Made by a program: the position numbers and the translations under genes. From NCBI GenBank assembly GCA_050948665.1, contig JBMNEH010000001.1:434001-498000 (forward strand): DNA of 64,000 bases. Direction: 5' to 3'. Origin of the DNA: JBMNEH01 sp050948665 (GTDB lineage Bacteria; Bacillota; Clostridia; Christensenellales; UMGS416). Of this stretch, positions 50,122 to 57,223 are shown piece by piece; the stretch's first letter is position 1; each line of letters begins with the position of its first letter. The notes under the pieces were generated by a model that was given only the letters and a program-made list of their open reading frames with translations, made no database searches and had not been told where the DNA came from.

Positions 50122-51288
50122 ATGAAGAAATTATACCGTATCGTTGCTTTTGTCGCTGTCTTTGCGCTGCTTTTCTGGGGATTGGACACCCTGCTGTGGG
50201 ACAACGCCCAGGTCTGCACTACCTGGAAGGAGATCACCGGCAGGAACAAGCCGGAGGTACTGATCATGGGCAGCTCCCATGCCCATACCGGGATCATACC
50301 GGCGATGCTGGGAGGGAAGACCGCCATCCTTTCCAACGACGCCGCCAGTATGCAGCTGACGTATTTGAATCTGATGACGGTGCTGCATTACTACACGCCC
50401 CGGGTCATTATCCTGGAGACCCAGGTCATACTCGATACCCAGTATGACAGGCTCCGGGGGGACAGAAAGGCGCTGCTGCTGGATGTGCTGGACGGCATCC
50501 CCAATATCTGGGACAAGTGGCATACCGCCGTGGTTATGATGGACTTTGACGACATTCCCCTGGGGCTGAGCCAGCTGACCCGGCCCCAGATGATCTGGAG
50601 CCGGTGGCTGCCGAAATCCCAAATCCCCCGGGACACCGACGGTTTTGTGCGGAGGGATACCTACGCTTCCGGCGAGGTGAACGGCAGGCGGCAGACCGAC
50701 TACATGGAGGAGACGGGGTCGGCGCCGCTGGACCCGGTAAACGCCCGGTATCTGGAGAAATTCCTGGCGCTGGCGGCGAAAAGAGGGATCCGGGTGTGGA
50801 TACTCAAAGTACCGGTGCCCATGCCGGACGGCGAGTCGGCCGCCCAGATGCATACCCTTGAGGCGATGGAGGGTGTTGAGGGCGTGCTGGATTTCCAGTA
50901 CCTCATTTCCGAGGAGCTGTTTACCCCCGGGGAATGCAACGACCCCATGCATTTCAACCGCCGGGGAGCCGCCATCTTCACACCCCTGCTCCGTGAGGCG
51001 CTGCTGGAGAAGGGCATCGACATCGGGGAGACCGCGCCCTGGTACGCCGGGGAAACCGTGACGGCCGCGGGGGAGGGGCTCTGGGAGTACAGCCTCCGGG
51101 TATCCGACGGCAGCCGGGTGGACTATTTGCTGGACGGCGAACCCGTCGAGGGAGAGGGAGGAGCGCTGCTGTCCGTTCCCCCCGAAGAGGCCGACCGGGT
51201 GACGGCGGTCTTCACCGACAGGGACGGGGAGACCCGGCTGCCTTTTATGACCCCCAGCACCTGCATACTGACGGATAAAAAAGAATAA
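50122..51288 (+). CDS. SGNH-type/DltD-like partner of the MBOAT acyltransferase
   Basis: A 388-residue protein with an N-terminal membrane anchor (about residues 5-24) and an extracellular domain. LIMGSSHAHTGIIPAML carries the GxSxxxxG block of SGNH hydrolases/acyltransferases, and ECNDPMHFNRRGA carries the Asp-x-x-His dyad. Proteins of this kind (DltD, AlgX/AlgJ) complete the acyl transfer started by MBOAT proteins outside the membrane. A ~90-residue beta-rich C-terminal part after WYAGETVTAAGEG may bind the polymer. TTAGGAGGCGGC precedes the ATG. The pair forms an operon that ends at the terminator at 51340. Confidence 0.82.
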   Translation: MKKLYRIVAFVAVFALLFWGLDTLLWDNAQVCTTWKEITGRNKPEVLIMGSSHAHTGIIPAMLGGKTAILSNDAASMQLTYLNLMTVLHYYTPRVIILETQVILDTQYDRLRGDRKALLLDVLDGIPNIWDKWHTAVVMMDFDDIPLGLSQLTRPQMIWSRWLPKSQIPRDTDGFVRRDTYASGEVNGRRQTDYMEETGSAPLDPVNARYLEKFLALAAKRGIRVWILKVPVPMPDGESAAQMHTLEAMEGVEGVLDFQYLISEELFTPGECNDPMHFNRRGAAIFTPLLREALLEKGIDIGETAPWYAGETVTAAGEGLWEYSLRVSDGSRVDYLLDGEPVEGEGGALLSVPPEEADRVTAVFTDRDGETRLPFMTPSTCILTDKKE

Positions 51289-51339
51289 ATCGGTGCCGGG
51301 AAACACAGACGGCGCAACGGCGATACACGGAATAACGGA

Positions 51340-51375
51340 ACGCAGTTCCGGCAAACAGCCGGGACTGCGTTTTTC
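51340..51375. terminator. Bidirectional terminator after the acylation operon
   Basis: CGCAGTTCCGGC pairs with GCCGGGACTGCG (one G-U) around a 5-base loop, flanked by A and T runs for both strands. Confidence 0.8.
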
Positions 51376-51450
51376 CGACGGTTTTTTTGATAACTGACGG
51401 GCAAGACGCCCGGGCGTTCGCGCCTTGAGCCGGAAGCCGGCGGATTGCCC

Positions 51451-52727
51451 TCAGGGCAGCAGCACCGTTTGACCGGTCCGCATGGAGCGGTCGGCGGCGA
51501 ATACGATGCGGTGGCCGTTCAGGGAGTCCTCCAGCATTGTGCAGGAGGGGGAGGGGGTTTCTCCCCGCAGCAGCCGGACGAAATCCTCCGCCAGCGCCAG
51601 ATCCCCTCCGCCGTGGGCATCGCCCTCGATGCCGGCGCGGCAGACCTCTTGGGTATATTCCGCAGGGCAATGGGGGTCCAGCAGCCGCACGGTATAGCAG
51701 GCCTCCTCCAGATTGCCCTCGATCTCCCCCTTTGTGCCGGTGATGTGGATGGTGCGCCGGGGGAGGCAGGTGCCGGTCATCAGATTATGGGAGGCCACCG
51801 TCCCGTTGTCGAAGCGGACGATCACCGTCTGGGTGTCGGCGGTCGTGTTGCCGCAGCGGTATACGCATTTCCCGTAGTCCGAGACACGGAGGAGGGCCTC
51901 GCGCTGGGTGTCGGTAGGGTTTTCCACCCCCTCAAGCTCCGACCATACATAGAAGGCCCACCGGTCCGGGGACTGCAGATACTGCCTCCGGGCGGAATAG
52001 GGGCAATTGTTTTCCACCTCGGCGGGGCAATCGACAAGACAGCGGCTGCCAGCGCCCTCCGGCGCGCGGCCTGGGCGGTAATGGAGCTGGCCGCCGAAGC
52101 TGGAGACCGCCCGTGGATCATGACCGCTCATCATCCAGCAGAGGATGTCCAGATCATGGCTGCATTTGGCCAGCAGAATGGAGTCGTGGCCGGCGGTCTC
52201 CCTGCCCCGCCACTTCCCCCGGACATAGCTGACCGCCATATGGTGGTGGGAGACATGCTCGGTGGTTTGGATCCCCAGGATATCGCCCAGCTCCGGCAAC
52301 CTGGCTTTGATCCCCTGATAGAAGGGGGCGTACCGCAGGACATGACAGATCATGATCTTCCGCCCGGTTTCCCTCACCGCCGCCTCCAGGGCGGTCAGCT
52401 CCTCCTCATGGATGGCGAAGGGCTTTTCCAGCAATAGGTCATAACCCGCCCGCAGCAGGGGAGGGGAAGGGAGGTGGCGACGTGCTGTTGATCCATGGTA
52501 CCGTTGATGGCGGCATCGGCGAACTTCGGTACCTCCGCCAGAGCCCGGGCGGAGGGATAGCAGCGCTCCTCTCCGAAGCCGAAGGCTTGCGCAGCCCGGC
52601 GGCGGCGCGCGGGATCCGGATCGGCCACCCCTACGATCCGCAGCAGATCGGGGCGCAGCTTTGCCAGACCGGCATAGATAAAGGACCGGTGTCCGGCGCC
52701 GACGATGACGGCAGTGACAGGTTTCAT
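51451..52727 (-). pseudogene. Frameshifted Gfo/Idh/MocA family oxidoreductase
   Basis: Two minus-strand frames together encode a ~420-residue NAD(P)-dependent sugar dehydrogenase-like protein. The N-terminal part from 52727 has MKPVTAVIVGAGHRSFIYAG (Rossmann motif), VGVADPDPARRR and MDQQHVATSLP. The rest, LLRAGYDLLLEKPFAIHEEE, KCSHDLDILCWMMSG and so on to 51451, is in another frame. The break coincides with a 5-base tandem duplication of AGGGG at 52457-52466 (plus strand); removing one unit restores HVATSLPLLRAGYDLLLEKP, a typical family sequence. The gene overlaps the upstream endonuclease-like gene by four bases. It could be inactivated, phase-variable or misassembled. Confidence 0.78.
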
Positions 52728-53629
52728 TTTTCCCCCTTGCTGATCCGGCATACAACGAGCTGATGATCGGAGACGGCGAATTTCGTTTTTGTCTCATAGA
52801 CATTCAAGCCGAACATCCTCCAGCCGGACGAAGCGAAAATATTATCGATGATTTTATAGTTCACGGTATCCCACCGGGTGTTGATACAGGTCAGCTCCGG
52901 GAATTGCCGGAGAGTGATATCAGCCTCGCTGTTCATGTCCCCCAGAAGGATGTAGTCTTCCCCGGCGGTTTTCTCCCGGATGTAGTCCCGGAGCCCCCGG
53001 TAGCCTAACGTGATGGCTTCCGGGCTCTCATAGGGCAGGTGGGTGTTGAAAAGATGCAGGATCTCTCCCCCAGGCAGCGCGATCTTACAGTAGCAGACGA
53101 CGCGCTGCTCGGTATCGGGCAATGCCGCCAGGCCGGGAAGCAGCCGGCGGTCATTCTCCAGTATGGGAAAGCGGCTGAGTACCGCCACGCCGTAGCCCCG
53201 GCTGCCGGTGCCGATGGCCGGCGCGAAAACGTAGTAGGGCAGATCGGCATACAGGGAGAGGAAGGCCGGCTGGTGGATGCGATAGCTCCGGGCGGCTCCG
53301 ACGTCCACCTCCTGCAGGCCGATAATGTCCACCCGCGCCCGGAGAATGGCGTCCCCCAACTTCTCGGTCAGGCAGAAGCGGCCGGCGGCGATATTAAAGG
53401 TGCCGATACGCAGACTTCCCTCCGCGGGCGGCTGTGTTTCCAAAGGCAGCGGCGCGCAGACGGCCGCCGTGGGGAAGGGAGGGGGATTCGTAGGCGGCTG
53501 GGGAGAGAGAAGAGAGAGAGGGCGCTCCGAAGGGGGCAGGGGGGAGGGTGTGCGCAGGGCGGGGGGAGCGCCGGCGCAGCCAGCGAGCAGCAAAACCGCC
53601 AGCAGCGCCCCGATTATTTTGAAGCCCAT
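52724..53629 (-). CDS. Endonuclease/exonuclease/phosphatase family lipoprotein
   Basis: A 301-residue protein. The signal peptide ends in LLAGC, so it is lipid-anchored outside the membrane, followed by a Pro-rich linker (residues ~22-68) and an EEP-fold catalytic domain. Motifs include RIGTFNIAAG, IIGLQEVDV (metal-binding Glu), LFNTHLPYES, LLGDMNSEAD and AVSDHQLVV (catalytic Asp-His). It could cut phosphodiesters in nucleic acids or lipids; sphingomyelinase-like and nuclease members share the fold. It overlaps the Gfo/Idh gene by four bases (ATGA), so they are one operon. Confidence 0.87.
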   Translation of the reverse strand: MGFKIIGALLAVLLLAGCAGAPPALRTPSPLPPSERPLSLLSPQPPTNPPPFPTAAVCAPLPLETQPPAEGSLRIGTFNIAAGRFCLTEKLGDAILRARVDIIGLQEVDVGAARSYRIHQPAFLSLYADLPYYVFAPAIGTGSRGYGVAVLSRFPILENDRRLLPGLAALPDTEQRVVCYCKIALPGGEILHLFNTHLPYESPEAITLGYRGLRDYIREKTAGEDYILLGDMNSEADITLRQFPELTCINTRWDTVNYKIIDNIFASSGWRMFGLNVYETKTKFAVSDHQLVVCRISKGEK

Positions 53630-53831
53630 GGTTTTTCCGTCCTTTCCGTCATCAAAAGCCTGGCTTCCGCCGTTTCACAGCGCCTACGCGGGGCCGACGT
53701 TGCCGGGAACCCGCGGCCTTTTCCTTTACGGCCTATATTCTATCATAATCTCCGAAAAGTGAAAAGACGGGGTTCCTTTGCCGCATAGTCGGAGATTCCG
53801 CGGAAGCTCGGCGGAAATCATGATTTATTCC

Positions 53832-53860
53832 TTGCATTTCGGGTTATTATAAGCTATTAT
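53832..53860 (+). promoter_or_regulatory. Promoter of the FHA-kinase operon
   Basis: TTGCAT and TATTAT with a 17-base spacer in an AT-rich stretch, 45 bases before the FHA gene start codon. Confidence 0.55.
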
Positions 53861-53904
53861 TTTATAAGATGATCACAAGGGAAACGGGGAGGTGTATCTA
53901 TAAA

Positions 53905-54480
53905 ATGAAGCAATGTGAGAAGGGACATTTTTACGATGAAGGCAGGTTTTCATCCTGCCCCTACTGTGAGACCGCGCCGGTTGCCGCGGTACAGCCTTCT
54001 CTCGCCGCATCCTCAGTGGGAAAGACCGTGGCGGTGGCATCCGGCCCGATAGGCAAGACGGTGGCCGTAAATAACGCGGGACCCGACCGGGGAAAGACAG
54101 TGGCGATTATGAAGGAGAAGATCGGTCTGGATCCCGCTGTGGGCTTTCTTGTTTGCGTGAAAGGGCCCCACAGAGGGAAGGATTACCGGCTGATGGCAGG
54201 ACGCAATGCCCTCGGCCGCAGCGGGGACGCCGACATATCTCTGCCGGACGATCCCACGGTTTCCCGGGAGAAACACGCCATCATCACCTATGATGAGCGG
54301 AACAATCAGTTTGTGCTGTCCCCCGGCACAGGCAGGGGGGTCACCTACCTGAACGATCAGCTGGTGGAAGCCGCACGAGATATTTCCGCCTATGACCGGA
54401 TCGAGTTGGGCGCCACGGTACTGGTGTTCCTGCCCCTTTGCGGACCCCGGTTCAACTGGTCGGATCATCCTGAGGAATGA
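53905..54480 (+). CDS. FHA domain protein with N-terminal zinc-ribbon-like motif
   Basis: A 191-residue cytoplasmic protein. The N-terminus MKQCEKGHFYDEGRFSSCPY places Cys4, His8, Cys18 and Cys21 like a small zinc ribbon. A flexible linker follows with three GKTVA units (threonines 41, 52 and 65). The FHA domain spans about 80-185, with GRSGDADISLPDD, SREKHAIITY and YLNDQLV, the residues that bind phosphothreonine. The linker threonines are plausible targets of the kinase in this operon, by analogy with GarA-type proteins. GGGGAGGTG precedes the ATG, and the last four bases overlap the phosphatase start. Confidence 0.88.
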   Translation: MKQCEKGHFYDEGRFSSCPYCETAPVAAVQPSLAASSVGKTVAVASGPIGKTVAVNNAGPDRGKTVAIMKEKIGLDPAVGFLVCVKGPHRGKDYRLMAGRNALGRSGDADISLPDDPTVSREKHAIITYDERNNQFVLSPGTGRGVTYLNDQLVEAARDISAYDRIELGATVLVFLPLCGPRFNWSDHPEE

Positions 54481-55412
54481 GTATTCTTCAGTGGCTTTCA
54501 GTGCCCCTCCGGGAAGGCGCGCCCGTATTGCGTTGGCATGTCCTCGCGGCAGCGGCAGCCGCGCTGCTGCTGACGGCACCGCCGCTGCTGGCGCTGCTGG
54601 CGGTGCGTCGGAAAAGAAAAAGGAGAGCACGGGCGATGGTGACCCTTCGTCCCCATGCCCCGCCGCCGGTGCCCGGTATCCTTACCGTCGGGAATCTGCA
54701 GGGCCTGGGAAAGAGAGAGACCCAGCAGGACGCTTTTGCCGTCTCCTCCCTGGAACGGATGGGGGAGCAGGGGCTTTTCGCCCTTGTGTGCGACGGTATG
54801 GGCGGAATGGAAGACGGGGGAGAGATCGCCCGGAAGGTGACCGAATACCTGCGGCAGGGGTTTTCCTTTGACCCGTCGGCGCCGGAGGCGTTGGACACCC
54901 TGATCCGGACGCTGCTGGAGGCAGCCAACCGGGAGGTATATGCCGAACACTTCCGGAGAGGAGGCACCACCGTGGTGGCGGTCCATATATGGCAGGACGC
55001 TTTCCGCTTCTGGTCGGTGGGGGACAGCGATATTTTCCTTTACCGGAAGGGGAGGCTGTACGCCGTAAACCTCCGGCAGGAGTATCAAAACGACCTGATG
55101 CTGGAGGCGGTGCGGGGCAAGATGGACCCGGAGGACGCGATGCAGAACCCCCAGGCTTCAGCTCTCAGCGCCTTTATCGGCGACAACTCCCTCCGGATGG
55201 ACGCTTCCCGGCAGCCGATACCCCTGGAGCCGGGGGACAAGCTGCTGCTCTGTTCGGACGGCATCAGCGATACCCTCCATCAGGGACAGATGGAAGCCGC
55301 TTTGGCCTATGCCCCCCCCTCCGCCTGTGACCGGCTGGAGGAAGCGATACTGGCGGCGGCAAAGAGCGGACAGGATAATTATACGGCCGTAATAATCGGG
55401 TATTCCGGCTGA
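54477..55412 (+). CDS. PP2C family Ser/Thr phosphatase with N-terminal membrane anchor
   Basis: A 311-residue protein. One hydrophobic segment (about residues 19-43) is followed by a basic stretch RRKRKRR, so the catalytic domain is cytoplasmic. All PP2C metal-binding motifs are present: KRETQQDAF (Asp85), LVCDGMGGMEDG (Asp106), FWSVGDSDIFLYRKGRL, LLLCSDGISDTL and GQDNYTAVI. It overlaps the FHA gene start-to-stop (ATGA). It most likely reverses phosphorylation by the kinase at 57224. The order FHA-phosphatase-protease-pseudophosphatase-kinase suggests a single operon. Confidence 0.93.
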   Translation: MSILQWLSVPLREGAPVLRWHVLAAAAAALLLTAPPLLALLAVRRKRKRRARAMVTLRPHAPPPVPGILTVGNLQGLGKRETQQDAFAVSSLERMGEQGLFALVCDGMGGMEDGGEIARKVTEYLRQGFSFDPSAPEALDTLIRTLLEAANREVYAEHFRRGGTTVVAVHIWQDAFRFWSVGDSDIFLYRKGRLYAVNLRQEYQNDLMLEAVRGKMDPEDAMQNPQASALSAFIGDNSLRMDASRQPIPLEPGDKLLLCSDGISDTLHQGQMEAALAYAPPSACDRLEEAILAAAKSGQDNYTAVIIGYSG

Positions 55413-55453
55413 GGATCATATCGACAAATAAAAATGGCATATGGAGGCTTTTC

Positions 55454-56719
55454 ATGGCACAAAAGAATCGTTTTCTCGGTAAACCACTGGTTGGCGTTAT
55501 ATTGATAACCGTCTCTATCTTTCTGTTGACGGCTTCGCTGCTTGTCGGCTTAAGCGACCTGTGCCGGGGAGCCGGTACCTATGCCAATGTCCGAAATTCC
55601 GTGGCGTTGGTATACAGTGAATTCACCTACGAAGGGGACCTCTACGCGGCTACCGGTACCGCCTTTGCCATAGGCATACCGGGCAAGCCGGTACAATATA
55701 TGGTCACTAACTCACATGTAGTGGAGGATGTGCAGACCTACGGCGGACTGCTGCGGGTGTACTTCTCCGCCGCCACCAATGATTATATGGTGCCGCAGAT
55801 CGTGTACCAGTCCCTGCAGAACGACAAGGATCTGGTGGTGCTGAAGCTGCCCGAACCCACCGAAAAAAGAAAGGCGCTGCTGCTCGTACCCAGCGACAGG
55901 GTGAAGATCGGCCAGGAGGTCTTTGCCATCGGCTACCCCGCCATCTCCAGCGACGCCGAAAGTTATACGACCTATGACAGCACTAACGCGACCGTCACCC
56001 GGGGCATTGTCAGCAAGCGCACTACCACCACCCTGGGGACCTATGAAGCGTGGCAGACGGATACCCCCATCTCTGGCGGGAACTCCGGCGGACCCCTTGT
56101 GGATTCCTCCGGCGCGCTGGTGGGTGTTGTGGTGGCCGGGTATGGAAACGAGGATATGAACTATTCCATCATCGGGGACGAGCTGCTCCGCATACTGACG
56201 CTGAACGGCTTCCGGTATACGCTGAAAGGGGAGTATGACTGGATCTGGATACTGCTGCTGCTGACGGGGCTGATCACCATTACCGTCGGCACGATACTGC
56301 TGATCGTGGGACTGGTGAAGAAGCCGAAGCCCGCCGCAGCGCCCGCGCCCGGGCCGGCGCCGGTCAGGGCTGCGCCTCAAGCGCCTCGGAAGTCCGTTCC
56401 GGTGCTGCGGGGATTGAGCGGCGCCTATGCCGGCCAGCGCATCCCGTTGAACGGACGTGTCGTCATGGGCCGGGATCCCAGCCAGTGCAGCCTGGTGTTC
56501 GCCCAGAACACCCCCGGAGTCAGCTCCAACCATTGTACGGTATCCTACGATGTCGCCCGGGGCGTGTACCTGCTGGTAGATAACGGCTCCAGCTACGGCA
56601 CCTTCCTGGGGAACGGGCAGAAAATCGCGCCCCATGTGCCTTCGGTATTACAGAACGGGGACACCTTCTACCTGGCAACACCCGAGAACCGGTTCTCGGT
56701 AACCCTCGAAACCCTATGA
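55454..56719 (+). CDS. Membrane trypsin-like serine protease with C-terminal FHA domain
   Basis: A 421-residue protein. A transmembrane segment (about 11-33) is followed by an extracellular trypsin/HtrA-type protease domain with His88 (TNSHVVED), Asp126 (NDKDLVVLKL) and Ser211 (ISGGNSGGPLVDS). A second transmembrane segment (263-287) leads to a cytoplasmic Pro/Ala linker and an FHA domain (about 315-421: VVMGRDPSQC, SSNHCTVSYD, GSSYGTFLGNG). No PDZ domain is present. The layout links outside proteolysis with inside phosphothreonine binding. ATATGGAGG lies upstream of the ATG, and the stop overlaps the next start. Confidence 0.9.
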   Translation: MAQKNRFLGKPLVGVILITVSIFLLTASLLVGLSDLCRGAGTYANVRNSVALVYSEFTYEGDLYAATGTAFAIGIPGKPVQYMVTNSHVVEDVQTYGGLLRVYFSAATNDYMVPQIVYQSLQNDKDLVVLKLPEPTEKRKALLLVPSDRVKIGQEVFAIGYPAISSDAESYTTYDSTNATVTRGIVSKRTTTTLGTYEAWQTDTPISGGNSGGPLVDSSGALVGVVVAGYGNEDMNYSIIGDELLRILTLNGFRYTLKGEYDWIWILLLLTGLITITVGTILLIVGLVKKPKPAAAPAPGPAPVRAAPQAPRKSVPVLRGLSGAYAGQRIPLNGRVVMGRDPSQCSLVFAQNTPGVSSNHCTVSYDVARGVYLLVDNGSSYGTFLGNGQKIAPHVPSVLQNGDTFYLATPENRFSVTLETL

Positions 56720-57222
56720 GGATCGACGCGCACACCTATGCACACCCTGCGCGGGGAGGCGCTCTCTGCCTCCCCAGCTCCTCCGGACTGCTCTGCGTGG
56801 CGGCAGGCGGCGGACGGCCGGAGGAAACGGCGCAGGAGGCCTCCGCCTTCCCCGGAGGCCGGCCGACGGCAGAGGTGGATTGGGGCGTGCTTTTATCGGC
56901 CGGGGATATATTGACATGGGCGGCGGGAAAGGACGCCGGCGTTTGCCGGATACGGCAGGGCCGTTTTGAGCGGTTGAATCGGCAGAGCCTTCCTGAGGGA
57001 AAGGAGAAGATCCTTCCGGGAGACAGGTATCTGGCGGCGACCCGCGGGTTCTGGCAGTATGTCGGAGAGACGGAGGCCGCGCTGGATGCCTGCGCCGCGA
57101 TAGACGCCAGGGATTGGGCGGAGCGCATGCTGCTGCGGCTGGCGCACCGCTGCCTGCTTCGAGGGGAGCCTTTCGCGCTGACGGTATTGACAGCAGAAAA
57201 AAACGAGCAAGGGGGCCAATAG
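56716..57222 (+). CDS. Degenerate PP2C-like protein (pseudophosphatase candidate)
   Basis: A 168-residue protein that can be read as a shrunken PP2C fold. GLLCVAAGGG (residues 24-33) lines up with the VADGMGG motif but lacks the aspartate. GKDAGVCRIRQGRFERL (71-87) corresponds to GDSRxYxxRxGxxxxL without the GDS. GDRYLAATRGFWQYV (102-116) corresponds to GDxxLLCSDGxxxxx with Asp replaced by Arg. The final metal ligand (DN) is EP. The gene overlaps the protease stop codon and ends one base before the kinase gene. It is therefore an intact, coupled gene without catalytic residues. The fold assignment is inference from motif spacing. Confidence 0.6.
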   Translation: MRIDAHTYAHPARGGALCLPSSSGLLCVAAGGGRPEETAQEASAFPGGRPTAEVDWGVLLSAGDILTWAAGKDAGVCRIRQGRFERLNRQSLPEGKEKILPGDRYLAATRGFWQYVGETEAALDACAAIDARDWAERMLLRLAHRCLLRGEPFALTVLTAEKNEQGGQ

Positions 57223-57223
57223 G

